Positions 46,301-56,569 of a DNA stretch of 64,000 bases are shown piece by piece. The notes beneath the pieces were generated by a model that was given only the letters and a program-made list of their open reading frames with translations, did no database searches and had not been told where the DNA came from. The stretch spans positions 1,364,001 to 1,428,000 of the forward strand of contig NC_089394.1 of NCBI RefSeq assembly GCF_003171515.1. Reading direction: 5' to 3'. Position numbers and translations under genes: made by a program. The stretch is from Pyrenophora tritici-repentis (Eukaryota > Ascomycota > Dothideomycetes > Pleosporales > Pleosporaceae). Within the stretch, counting starts at the first letter, position 1; every line of letters starts with the position of its first letter.

Positions 46301-47936
46301 CTAATAAGGATATCCAGAAAGACAATCATATTCCAAAACTCTATTCCAAAGCTCTAGTGACATAGGGTCAATCGAGTTCTGTTGAAACTCTGGAAATATG
46401 CTATTCCCGCACTGCATATCCACCGAAGACTCGAAACTCAAGCCGGGATTCATCCCTAGATCAGGTACAGAGGTTGGTATCGAGGAAGAGGTGATTGTCG
46501 GTCTGGACGGCGTTTGTATGTCCCGCCACTCCAAATTTCCTTTCCCCCTACCTTGAATGTCTTCGATTGAGGGTTTATAACCGCCTCTCACAGCGTCTTG
46601 AGTTAGAGTAGCTCTGGCTTTGTTTAATCTTGCTTGCCTGTTACTTCTATATATCATGTTAGCTCTATACAATAATCTTGTTAGTTGTACTCACTTGTAT
46701 CGAAAGCACGAATAAAGGTACCACCACGCAACCCAATTTTCTTCTATACCGTTGTTACACCACCTGCCCTTTTCGTAGTAAGGTTTCGTCTCCTTGGATG
46801 CGTTCTTAACCATCTCTAAGGTTGCTTTTTGCCTAACTTCCACCGGAACATCTTTCCAAGATAGATGGCCTAGGGATTGATATATAAAGTCTCGCGCTTG
46901 GTAGGCCTCTTTCTATAATCGTATTATACGTCAGTAAACGACTGCTGAACGGCGATTCAGTCCCTTACAAGGAGTAGGCCATGTATTTTGTTGTCCAGCC
47001 CGAGGCAAACCATCATATCTGCTTTGGATGTGCTTGCAGGAAGCGGAGTGAGGTTTCCTATCTCGGCCGTTGGCGCATGAATGATGTCTCGGTCAGGCAC
47101 AGTGGATGTGGACGAGGATGTCGGTTTTCTAAAAACGGACTCAGAGCTGAGTCTGAAGGTCGGCGCAGTGTACGCGCGCTTCGGCTCAGGAGCTTCAGCA
47201 GCACAATCATTACTATTCCGTCGCCGACGTCGCGTTATCACCCCGAGGTTGTCTTTCCTCGCTTCCGTTGTAGTTGTCAACGTCGATTGCGAACAGATGG
47301 CTGATGTAGTGCTGGGTGAGGGGTTTGAGGTGTCCTCGAGGCTCTCGAAGCACATATTGATGGCACGCACTTGACGATCATCGTGAACGAGATTGGTGTT
47401 CCGTCCCGGCCAGAGCCTACATCGATCAGTAAGAGTTTTCGAACGTATGCCGCCTTTACATACCTTTCCAAGAGCAATCCCAGGTTATTATCTAGATCTA
47501 AAGAGAGGTGCTTTGAGCGTTGGGCTAACTGCCGGCACTGGCCCAGGGACACCACACACACGCCTGCCACAATACGACCGCATTTCTCTACCAGAGATAA
47601 GGGACAAAATGCTGGGTAATTAAAGTCATCTCTTGAGACGGGGCAAAAGTTGATGTGTACACAGGGCTGGCCTTCAGTAGTCCACGCTGCGGTGTTGACT
47701 ATCGTGTCTCTTTCCACTCCAGATACAGCATGCGCATCGATGGCTGAGACCTGGAGTTTCATAAGCAACTTTGAGTCTTTGGTCGAGAACTGCTTTGGCA
47801 CAATGATCCTGTATCCTTTGCACCCCGAGTATTCAGTAAACGCTACAACAGCGTTCGCGGCCTGTCTTTGGGATCAGCGATGATAACAACGGGCTTGGTC
47901 ACATACAGTCGCAGCAGGTGCTTCAGCTTGAGCCAT
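46301..47936 (-). CDS. Hypothetical five-exon gene (about 479 aa) with a 2-nt frameshift
   Basis: Exons on the minus strand: 47936-47907, 47861-47464, 47416-46969, 46914-46695 and 46646-46301. Introns are 45, 47, 54 and 48 nt with GTATGT, GTATGT, GTAAGG and GTGAGT donors and AG acceptors. The exons join into one frame except for two extra bases (CT in a CTCT run near 46858-46862) in exon 4. The protein starts MAQAEAP, has VVAFTEYSGCKGYRIIVPKQ near the N terminus, a Ser/Thr/Arg-rich linker with RRRRRNS, and a W-rich stretch (NWVAWWYLYSCFRY) before the C-terminal tail. No known family recognised. Copia D lies 7 bp past the stop codon. Confidence 0.6.
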
Positions 47937-47945
47937 CTGAAAGTG

Positions 47946-48021
47946 AGTGTCGTGCAGGAAGGCAACCGGTGAAAGACACAGAAACGGTGAGGCAAATAGG
48001 GGACGTCTCAGCCTTGTGGAA
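47946..48021 (-). repeat. Leader sequence shared with 39468-39545
   Basis: Upstream of the ATG at 47936; see the matching entry. Shared blocks include GTCGTGCAGGAAGGCAACCG. Confidence 0.55.
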
Positions 48022-48417
48022 AGTAAATTATAACACGAACGTTGGCCGACCGGCCTGAGCTCAGCAGTAAACGCGTGAATACTTTAAAAAGGATATGCCT
48101 GTCGGGATGGCTGGTCTCTCGCGAAAGACACTATCCATGCCCATATTCGTCCATCTCAACTGTAACAGTGGTCTGTCTGACGCAGGGATTGGCCCGCGGT
48201 TTGCCATGTTGAGGCTTGTCACAAGCGGGGCGGCTGTTGAAGCAAAGGCCCGTGGGAATGTGGTACAAAGCCTTCATGGCGTTTAAGTCTAGGGGCCGAT
48301 CCATTATGAATTAAGCGACAAGTGCGGAGGTGATGTGCTTAAACCAGGCCTAACCTCAATCGCTGCATGATGGGCGAGTCCCAAAGTAGTTTAGATCTGA
48401 ACACCCGCGACGGGTAT
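48022..48417. other. Intergenic host sequence
   Basis: Upstream region of the five-exon gene; no supported ORF or repeat. Confidence 0.35.
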
Positions 48418-48432
48418 TCAAACCCAAACTAC

Positions 48433-48560
48433 CAGACTCCGCAACAATCAATCGATTGACATGATTGATTCCTATATAGGTTAAAGAATTACTTCATTAG
48501 GCAGCCTTTAACCTAGATAGGAATCAATCATGCCGATCCGATTGATTGTTGCGGAGTCTG
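48433..48560 (+). mobile_element. 128-bp hAT-type MITE, copy 3
   Basis: Same ends as copies 1 and 2; 8-bp duplication CAAACTAC at 48425-48432 and 48561-48568. Identical by eye to copy 2. Confidence 0.93.
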
Positions 48561-48726
48561 CAAACTACTCTCCGGATTCTCCTTGCCATTGAATTCGCGA
48601 ACACCAACGCCCCCCTTCCGAGAGAATGACATCTCCTAGATATCAGAAGGACTTGATAAAAGCATTGAGCCAGTGCAAGCCATCCTATGTCATCGAAAAC
48701 AAAGTGAGCCGGCCCTTTCGAGTCAG

Positions 48727-48888
48727 TAGACTCCGCAACAATCAATTCAATCCGGTCACTCTCCTAGACCCACTTACCTATCTAGGTAGGGCTTAAACTC
48801 CTATAGGTAACTACTAGGCTTAAAGCGGTAATCAATCAATCCAATCTGAACCTTCTAGGACCCACTTAATTGATTGTTGCGGACTGTG
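48727..48888. mobile_element. 162-bp hAT-type MITE, divergent copy 4
   Basis: Ends AGACTCCGCAACAATCAATT and TTGATTGTTGCGGACTGTG resemble the 128-bp family, but the interior differs and contains its own inverted pairs (TAGGTAGGGCTTAA, CTACTAGGCTTAA). The 8-bp duplication CGAGTCAG lies at 48719-48726 and 48889-48896. Confidence 0.75.
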
Positions 48889-49041
48889 CGAGTCAGTGCT
48901 GGTGTATGACTTAACAGTATCTAGGCCTTGCTTGATTGTTTCCGTGACTTCATACAAAAAGGGACTATACTCGAGTGGTGTACGATTCTTCCAGAGAATT
49001 TTGGGGCTCGCGATGTATTTACATCCATCGAACGTCTTCGG

Positions 49042-50494
49042 ATGCCGGTCCGAGCCGCCGATGTAGCCACACACCAGTCACACCAGCCACACCAGTCACA
49101 CCAGCCACACCAGCCACATCAGCCACACCAGCCACACCAGCCACACCAACCACATGATGCTCTCAAACTACCACACGAAAAGTACTTTGAAAGCCTTTTT
49201 TCAGACAAAAAAAGGTTGAAAAGATTAAATCAAATCACTCAACGTATGACTGATGCTCAAATAACAACACAGTCACGTAAAGTCCATGAAAATCTCATCC
49301 AGGCGGATCCGATTGCACAGGCAAAGGCGATGTACCTGAGAATAGAGCAGCCCATGGATCAAAGTAACATACTGTATCGGCAACAAATTATTCTTTTTGG
49401 GGATGCAGTAGACCGATATGCAGCATTGCCGTTAGTGAAGCTCTCAAAGGGGCGAGACAGCAAAACCGCCGCTTTCGAAGAGATCGCTAGAGAATTTGAT
49501 ATAAAGAAGACGATTGTGGCCAAGAGATACACTCACTCTCGTCAATACCTGAAATTCGCGGAAATCGGAGGCCCCGGTTCTCTGCGTTCAATGGATGGCG
49601 CCAAGTGGGAGTAAGCACAAAAACAACCAAAGTTGGCATTCTCTGACGCGCCGCAGTATGGAAAACACCAATGAAGAGGATATACAGTTGCTCTGCAGCT
49701 ACCGGAAACGAATGCTTTCGACATTGGAAGAGCAATCCCACGCTCTCGATTTCGTAGTGATGGAAGACCTTGTCCACAGTCTCCTAGCCCAAGGGTTAAA
49801 GGCAGCCGAGATTGCAAAAGGACGCACCCGTTTATCGAAGTTAATCTGCTGTCACGTGGAAATCGAAAGATTTATACAGGATGGCACGATTCTTCCAAAA
49901 GGCGTGAGCATAGGCAGCAACGAACAGTCCCGGCGTACATTTTCGCGATCTCTAGCAGGACCTGAATCTGGAATGGATGTCAGACCACCTTCCCACACTA
50001 TGTCTCCTAATCCGCAAGGACCTATACCCTTCTATCATGCTCTACAAAGCCAGCAACCGTATGGTGCTGCGGAGACATACACGAACACCGCCAAACGACG
50101 GAGAGTCTCCGGAAATGAAGGCGTGCAGCCTCGGACGGTATGCCCAATCCTAATGTCAGAAGACAATGGGAGTACAACTCAAGCAGAGGGCCAGCACTTC
50201 TCAACGGACATGTCCATTCTTCCGGAGCAGCAGTACAACTCTGCACTACCTTTCGAAGAGGCAGGGAATATAGAGCACGGGAGAGTTAGCCGAACTTCTC
50301 ATGTGGCGGTCCACGGAGGCCTCGTACCAATTTCAAAAGACATGGAGGTAAGTCAATGGCCCCCAACACAACGACCCACAACATCATCCGCTGATCGAGC
50401 TGACTACGACAAGGACACGAGTTTGCCTTCTTATGGGTTGTTGTCAGATCTGTTGAGATATGATCAAACAAGCTATTGTTTCAGTGAAATTTGA
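49042..50494 (+). CDS. Hypothetical protein with a His-Gln-Pro repeat, two exons (468 aa)
   Basis: Exons 49042-49610 and 49657-50494; a 46-nt intron (GTAAGC donor, CTGAC branch, CAG acceptor) joins them in frame as KWDMENTNEED. The N terminus holds an HQSHQPHQ-type repeat encoded by a 9-bp tandem array. A helix-rich part follows (KKRLKRLNQITQRM; QQIILFGDAVDRYAAL; TAAFEEIAREFDIKKTIVAKRY), where the last segment looks like a helix-turn-helix. The second exon has more helices, then a disordered Ser/Pro-rich tail with a basic KRRR. It may bind DNA; that is inference. It converges with the gene ending at 50555. Confidence 0.6.
49068..49155 (+). repeat. 9-bp tandem repeat encoding His-Gln-Pro
   Basis: About nine copies of CACACCAGC/CACACCAGT-like units, in frame in the first exon of the gene at 49042, giving HQ(S/P) repeats. 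Confidence 0.85.
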
Positions 50495-50554
50495 ATTGAA
50501 TTCAGCTATAGGTTCAAAAGTCTTCAGGCACGAGCTGTCTTTTACCACGCCCGG

Positions 50555-51233
50555 TTATGCTACTTCGACTTTGGATGTGAGACGGGGAACGAGGAGAAAA
50601 GGAACTAGTTGCGGTACTATCTCCAAACGGACGCTCTGTAGTACCAGGCAAAGCGAGTCTGACTGCAATGGTGCCTCGCCTTTCATCTTGGGAACTGCAA
50701 GACTCTGTGTAAAGAGCTTCGTATTCATGTCTGTAACGCTGGCAGTTTTCAACGTAGGATCCATCTCCAGAATGCGACGAATGATTGCTTCGTGTGTTTC
50801 CGTGTCTATAGGGAAGCGTTGAAGGAGAAATATTTCATTATCACTTGTGTGAAGTCTGGCTTTGTGAAGGAGTAGCACCGCGGCCCGGGGATATGCGTTT
50901 TCATTCGGCTTCGGCTCTCGAACCACTGCGCCTGTTTCCGCTACAGTGTCTCTATAGTCCTAAAACGTTGTCATTGTTTGCAGCAATATAACGTGACTGT
51001 CTGCTTACGCTGTTGAGAATATCGGTGCGAAGACACTCAAATTCTGGGATCCACCTATACGCAAAAACTCCATCTTTCAGCTTTGTTATGCCCTGTAGAT
51101 GTAGTTGAGTTCCCAAAAGTGGTACGAATTCGTGAAGATGTTTTTGTAAAGCTGATGTTGTTGCAAGATTTGCAAGTAATGGTACTCTGACGTCCGCTTG
51201 AGTCGATTGTTCGCCGGTTTCATAAGAAGACAT
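50555..51233 (-). CDS. Hypothetical protein, two exons (209 aa)
   Basis: Exons 51233-51009 and 50959-50555. The 49-nt intron has a GTAAGC donor and TTTTAG acceptor and joins DILNS to DYRDTVAET in frame. The spliced protein has an N-terminal part with LQKHLHEFVPLLGTQLHLQG and a second part with AYPRAAVLLLHKA and EIFLLQRFP. The latter loosely recalls the start of a Nudix fold, but no Nudix box is present. No signal peptide or membrane segment. Converges with the plus-strand gene ending at 50494. Confidence 0.6.
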
Positions 51234-51641
51234 TTTTTCAGTACATCAAAGTGTAACTGGCGACATTTATGTTAAAGTGCAGCTGGCGATGTCTTGTACC
51301 AAGAAACATGACTGTATGTTAGGTGCAGTGCTATGTGGGAAATGACCGTGCACGTCGGGAGCCGACCTCGCTCCGGACACTTGGCACCAATGACCCCAGA
51401 TAGTAGCGCAAACATCGTAGCGGGGAACCCTCAAGCCGCTATCACATGCATTTTTGATCCGCCACTCTTTCAGTTTTTCACCATCATGTGCACAGCCTAT
51501 ATTTGCTCAATTGACTAAGTAACCTTAAGATCCATTATTTCTATCACGGCTGCATAACCACTTAATACGCCTCAGTTGACGAGAGATAGCACTGTAAGCC
51601 TCGATAACACTATCCTGAACACAATGAATTGTGTACTTATA

Positions 51642-51860
51642 CTATACGCCATTTGTTGCACGCTTGTCGCTACCTGTCGGGCGCGTCGGAGTGCCGTTGC
51701 TTCGTAATCCTAAATCTGCCGTTGTATAGGAAGGACGAATGCTGGGAGCTCCTTTTGCGGGTTGGTCGCGGCTGTTAAGAGCGGTGGATTGCTGTGAGGT
51801 TGCAGGCTGTCTTGCCGAAGGATTGGTGTTCTGTCGACCTGGCTCTTGAGGGTTGGACAT
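51642..51860 (-). CDS. Short hypothetical ORF (72 aa)
   Basis: Open from ATG 51860 to 51642. Composition is polar, rich in Ser, Thr, Gln, Pro and Arg, as in a disordered protein or an exon of one. No motif, no neighbour it obviously joins. Could be chance. Confidence 0.25.
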   Translation of the reverse strand: MSNPQEPGRQNTNPSARQPATSQQSTALNSRDQPAKGAPSIRPSYTTADLGLRSNGTPTRPTGSDKRATNGV

Positions 51861-54334
51861 AGTGGCTCAACCGAGACTGCTGTGGAAGTCAGTGTATGCT
51901 CAAAAAAAGTAATCACTGCCCCAACTCTACTGAATGTGCCTATCAAGGAAAAGTTGAGCTTGAGATCACCTTAGAAGCTATCTCGGTCCTAAAAGAAGTT
52001 TTACAGCATACAATGAAGGCCGCGGAAGTAATAAGTGGGGAGCGTAACAACGAGCCCTGTGCAGAAGAGAGACAAGAATGAACCGAGGGTTTCGAAGGTG
52101 TCGAAGGTGTCAAGAGTATTGAAGTATATAAGGTTTTCAAAGAGAAGGACTGAGCAAAGGGGATGTGCTAAGCAAGATGAAGGGTAATGGCTTTGAGAAA
52201 TGGAAGAATTGAAGATTGACTGTGGTCCTTTGTACCAACACCTACAATCCTAGTCGCACTCTGTGCCGCTCTCATAACTCACAACCATGCCTCCTTTCCA
52301 TGCTGCAAAAGATCGACCAATCTGCAGAAGTGGAAAGCTCTTAGGTCACATGAAGATGCACGCTCCATGCCGCCAGGTCTTCAATTGTACATATGCTTGC
52401 AGATATAGAGGGGCTTGTAGGCCACTTTGCTCTCGGTGTGGTTAGAGGCAGGGTCTAAAACATACGGTCTATTTGTACGCTAGCCCATGTTCCAACAGGC
52501 ACAGCATCAATCGCTTCTGGTAAGCTATGTCGGGCATTGCCAAGATAAAAGCGCAATGTATAGCATCATGGAAAGCATGTAGGATAAGATCGGCAGGCGA
52601 GACGCTGTATAAGCTTCCGCTCTTCGATTCCAAATTGCATACCTCAAGGATGCAACAAAAGGATAAACAAAGGTGTCTTGCAATAATGTCTTCAAAATGT
52701 TCCAAAAAGTCGGCCACTTAATTCGGATGGCTTGCAGAACCTCTAGATCGTTTTAGTTCTTCAGGCTATAACCAATCGATATCGGTACCAATTAAGGCCA
52801 CTTTGTAGGATGCGAGTTTTGAGATGCGGATCAATGTGAATCTAAGCGATGCGAATCAATGCAATGGGAATCAATGCGATGCGAATCGATGCGACACGAA
52901 TCTTGATAACACAGATCTATGCGATAAGAGCTCAATACAGTTTTGCACGCGTTCAAGAAGGATATCATCCACACTGTCGTGTTTTGAAGGTATATAGCAC
53001 AATATAGTCCTGACATTGTGGCATCGTGTGAAGGGGTGTCACGTCATTTGCTTGCTGCCTAGCGGGGCAGAGTCCTCTGCGCCCCGCCTTCTTCGCACCT
53101 GAACCTCCAGTTGGGCACCAACACAAACAGCAACTCTGCGCACTTCTAATAGCGCGATACGTATCTTCTACCTTCAACGTCTAAATTTTTCATATTATTT
53201 CGCCCGCATTAGCAAACTCTTAAGACGCTCGCAGCTGTCGCTCCACACTATCGACTCGTCTGTATTACTAATAAACGTCGCCAAAAGTACGTCATCCTCC
53301 GGCACCTTCAACCCAACTGAGAGCTTTTGGAGTTAGTGGAGTTTCTACGCACGAGACAAAATACGTGACTAAGAATCATGCTTTAGCGCGGCGCGCACGT
53401 GATGTCTATTTTCTGTCTATTAGAGTCACACGGAGTACGGCCCCTCATCTCCTCTCGGGCACCAACGCCTACAACAAACATGCCCAACTATCGGCGAAGC
53501 TACACATGTTTATTGCTCTGCTGTCTTTAAGGTAGACGCCTTGTCTTTTTAGATCGCTCGTAGCGCAGTTCTGTGAAACACCTCTTGCGCTCTTCCTACT
53601 CCATTTACGACACCCTTACAACGTATAATCGACACCTTTTATCCTAGGTGAATGCCGCCGAAGCCACACTATCCCTGGCTGGTATCTAACTGACCAGCTC
53701 TATAGATACCTCGAGAGCGTTCGAGCTCCATCTACCTCTACCTCCTAGAACTACGCGCAACATCGTCGACCATACGAACGGCCACAAACCTTTGCACGGT
53801 TCCTTCCATGCCTCAGTAGCGCCACCCCCCGGTGACGTATTCAATTCCTGCATAATATCTTACATCTACCGCGGCTTCCCAAGCGGTACCGGCACAAAGA
53901 CCCCGTCAGATTTGTGTTTCTATTGTATGCCAAAGAAAGCCACAAGTAGTCGGAGATGGTAAGGGGCACATCAGAGAAAGAGGCTTTACGGGATGAAGCT
54001 AAAAAGCTGGTACAAATCTGGTTCCCTTTAATCTCTGAGTAGATGTTGACTCGGCTCTAGGTTTTGGGAAGGATAGGTGTCCAGCTCGCGACTGAGGAGA
54101 CGACGGGACAGAATGACTTCAAGTACGAAAAATATCCAAGTGTGTGTGGGGTCGTAATTGACACGGGTAGTGAACGTGGGCTCGTTCAAGTATCAGGCGG
54201 AGACAAAAAAACAACGGTAGTTAGTACTGGTTTGGGAGAAACAGGTTTCATTTTTGTAGAGATATTGGAGGGTCAGACATGTATGCTCTACGGAGAGCCT
54301 ACGGTACTATTCTGTTGTCAAACTTAAGAAAAGT
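51861..54334. other. Gene-poor stretch
   Basis: Only short unsupported open frames (for example 51896-52081 plus, helical and acidic; 54064-54327 plus, no ATG start). Besides the decamer repeat near 52808-52912 I see no mobile element or RNA gene. Confidence 0.35.
52808..52912. repeat. Degenerate 10-bp tandem repeat
   Basis: Repeated variants of GATGCGAATCAAT (about 10-bp period) with scattered substitutions. Confidence 0.7.
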
Positions 54335-55041
54335 TTATAGTCCATTTCTCTTTTGAGTACTCTCTATTACATGCTTAATAAGATCTTGACACATCTCGCG
54401 CGGTATCTCAATAGATGGGCGTTCATGCGCATCTGCTGGGATCAATATGTAATAGAGTCCATTTGCCCCGGGGTGATTTTGAAGGAAATCAAGCAGATCA
54501 TCCCGTTCCAACGTCGAGCGAAACGGAGACGTGTCTGTATAGCCATTAGTAAGGCTCAAAGACTCAACTGTATGCTGCTGCACTGACTTAGGCGAGAGCT
54601 TTCCTTCCTAGGACTTTCCTTCCGAGAACTTTCCTTCCGAAGTCGTTCCTTCCGAGGGGGCAGAATATCCGAGAGATCGCTAACGATCTCTTTAAGTCCC
54701 TTCGGATGATCCACGCTGTTCCACCACCTAAGCAGCACTTGAAGGTACTTATCTGATTTCAAGGTTCCTAGCTTTGTTATATTAACAGACAAGGCAACCA
54801 AAATGAAGAGCTCAGGTCTGTGTGTCCAGAGTTCAGTCAGAATCGCCTTTGCCCGTCTCTTACTTGTGTTCCGTTGCGACGAGGCGGGGTTCTCTACGAC
54901 AAGATCTGAGCATTTTTTAATGGCGGCAATTTGAATTTCTGTTAGAGGGATTTCATCCTCTTCGTCCTCCCCGAAGCATTTTCTCGCTGCATCGGCGAGA
55001 TCGCATAGGCTTTCGTCCGTCAGATTCTGCTCGCGTGGCAT
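54335..55041 (-). CDS. Hypothetical protein, frameshifted within a 15-bp repeat
   Basis: From ATG 55041 the frame runs to about 54595. The second half continues in another frame to the stop at 54335. Start MPREQNLTDES; an acidic helical part (CFGEDEEDEIPLTEIQIAAIKK cut here to its key residues EDEEDE and LTEIQ); LTELWTHRPELFILVALSVN; then a basic repeat RKESSRKESPRKESS encoded by four 15-bp units; then LERDDLLDFLQNHPGANGLY in the other frame. An indel in the repeat array explains the shift. Function unknown; no signal peptide. Confidence 0.5.
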
Positions 55042-55045
55042 CAGT

Positions 55046-55275
55046 TCGAAGAGGCAAAGCAGTTCAAGACAAAGTAGTTGAAGGTAAAGCGGTGCTAGGC
55101 AACGCGGTTCGAGGCAAAGCAGTGCGAGGTAAAGCAATTCGAGGCAAAACGGTGCGAGGCAAAGTAGTTGAAGGTAAAGTGGTGCTTGGCCAACGCGGTT
55201 CGAGGTAACGCGGTTTGAGGCAATACTGTTTGAGGCAATGCGATTCGAAGCAAAACGAGGCGAGGCAAAGCAAGT
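55046..55275. repeat. 15-bp minisatellite
   Basis: About 15 degenerate units of a GAGGCAAAGCAGTTC type just upstream of the ATG at 55041. The minus-strand frame through it is open but repetitive, so I do not count it as coding. Confidence 0.8.
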
Positions 55276-55326
55276 TAAAGCAAGATTAAAATGAATTGAT
55301 GAAGAAGAGGTTAGTGTGTACCCCAC

Positions 55327-55886
55327 TTTCGGGGCTTATAATTAGCGCCATCACCCATTTAGGTGCGCTTGGCTAGCTGCCATCGTGAGCTGCAAGATAT
55401 CCATACCACATCCCAGCCTCCTTATAACCCTACCGAACAGAAGCGTACTGCAGGGTGAAAATCTTGTTGGATTAATCAATTATTCTTACCGTTCAGCGGC
55501 CTGCGAGTTTATCACACCAATTGATTCCTAGCCCTTCTCCGACGCATAACATCGCTAGGAAGAACTGCACATTAGCGCTACGCATAAGTGTTCACAGATT
55601 CCAACGAAAGACAGCTAAGGTATAGGTCTGTTGCCTAACCAATATCTACACCCCTGTTCACAAGCAATACATTCGCTGAAAATAACGCCAATGCACGGCC
55701 CGGACGAGGATTCGCTATGACTGCATCGAGTACGTAGCTCATGCATAGTGTGGTTACAGTTGTTCTGTACAGGCCAAATATGATGTATAAAGATGAGAGA
55801 ATCGTACCTTGAGCTGAGGCATGCTTCTCGACAGCAGCCAGTCAATCCACTACAAAACCATCAACATCCTGTTTCTGACGGTTACG
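55327..55886. other. Intergenic host sequence
   Basis: Between divergent genes at 55041 (minus) and 55887 (plus); no supported ORF. Confidence 0.35.
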
Positions 55887-56392
55887 ATGACGACCACTAG
55901 CCTGTATGTAATCCCAGTCGCTACCACTTGATATTTTACTCACTATTTTCCAGAACGACCTGGATGCCCTACATCTCTCGAGTGATCACAAATGCGAACG
56001 CCAGGTGTGTCGTCAATACCGAAACAAAAGAGGGATCCTCGAGAACCTGTCTCCTGCATGTCTGGAACTACCCCACGTCCGGCCAGCCCGCGAAAGTTGT
56101 CCTCCTTATCGGGTTCATCCGACAAACTGAACCACTGGACACTGCAGCCGATGTTACCGCCCAAGCTCTCGTCTCCGATTTCAACCCACCAAACGGTTGG
56201 AATGGGCGGATCATCTGGATTGTCGTTTTGGATCCGTTCAGCAACCAATGGGTTATATCTCAATGTTGGGAGCCCGTTGCGGGGCCGGACCCAGAAGTGA
56301 AGGAGTATGGTCGATATCCTACGGCACAGGAACCCTTTATTGTTGCAGCTTTGCAGACTGCTTTGTCACAAAACATTGACACATATGGTTAG
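55887..56392 (+). CDS. Hypothetical protein, two exons (151 aa)
   Basis: A 17-nt first exon (55887-55903; ATGACGACCACTAGCCT), a 50-nt intron (GTATGT donor, TTACTCAC branch, TTTTCCAG acceptor) and a second exon 55954-56392, together one open frame. The protein has a compact, evenly mixed sequence: RVITNANARCVVNTET, KVVLLIGFI, NGWNGRIIWIVVLDP, QWVISQCWEPV. This suggests a small beta-rich soluble protein. No signal peptide. Family not recognised. Confidence 0.55.
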
Positions 56393-56569
56393 GGCTACAA
56401 GGCTGGATCTTCACTTGACGCGAAAGGAATAACATACGCGTAACACTCTTTTGATGTTAGTTTCAGTAACAACACTCTTTGCATTAGCTATCATACCTAC
56501 AAACTCACCCATATATTCACTCACTTTAATGCCAAAAGTAGCATTACTGATGGATCTCTTCCTCAAATT

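Larger units (their letters stand above)
48418..49074 (-). pseudogene. Possible small minus-strand gene broken by two MITEs
   Basis: Minus-strand frame from ATG 49074 to 48889, then (after removing MITE copy 4 and one duplication, 170 bp) to 48561, then (after removing MITE copy 3 and one duplication) to a TGA at 48420-48418. The joined product, about 115 aa, reads well across the first join (TVKSYTSTDSKGPAHFVFDD). It overlaps the start of the plus-strand gene at 49042, so one of the two starts is wrong. Function unknown. Confidence 0.3.

Noticed and set aside
52469..52721. Opposed ORFs of 82 and 64 aa
   Set aside because: They are shadows of each other on opposite strands and neither has a convincing start or motif.
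54064..54327. Plus-strand 87-aa ORF
   Set aside because: No ATG at its start, no splice sites found that would join it to an upstream exon, no family.
55042..55326. Minus-strand upstream extension of the 55041 gene
   Set aside because: Open frame runs through the 15-bp minisatellite and gives a repetitive Leu/Cys-rich peptide; an ATG at 55041 starts a normal protein.
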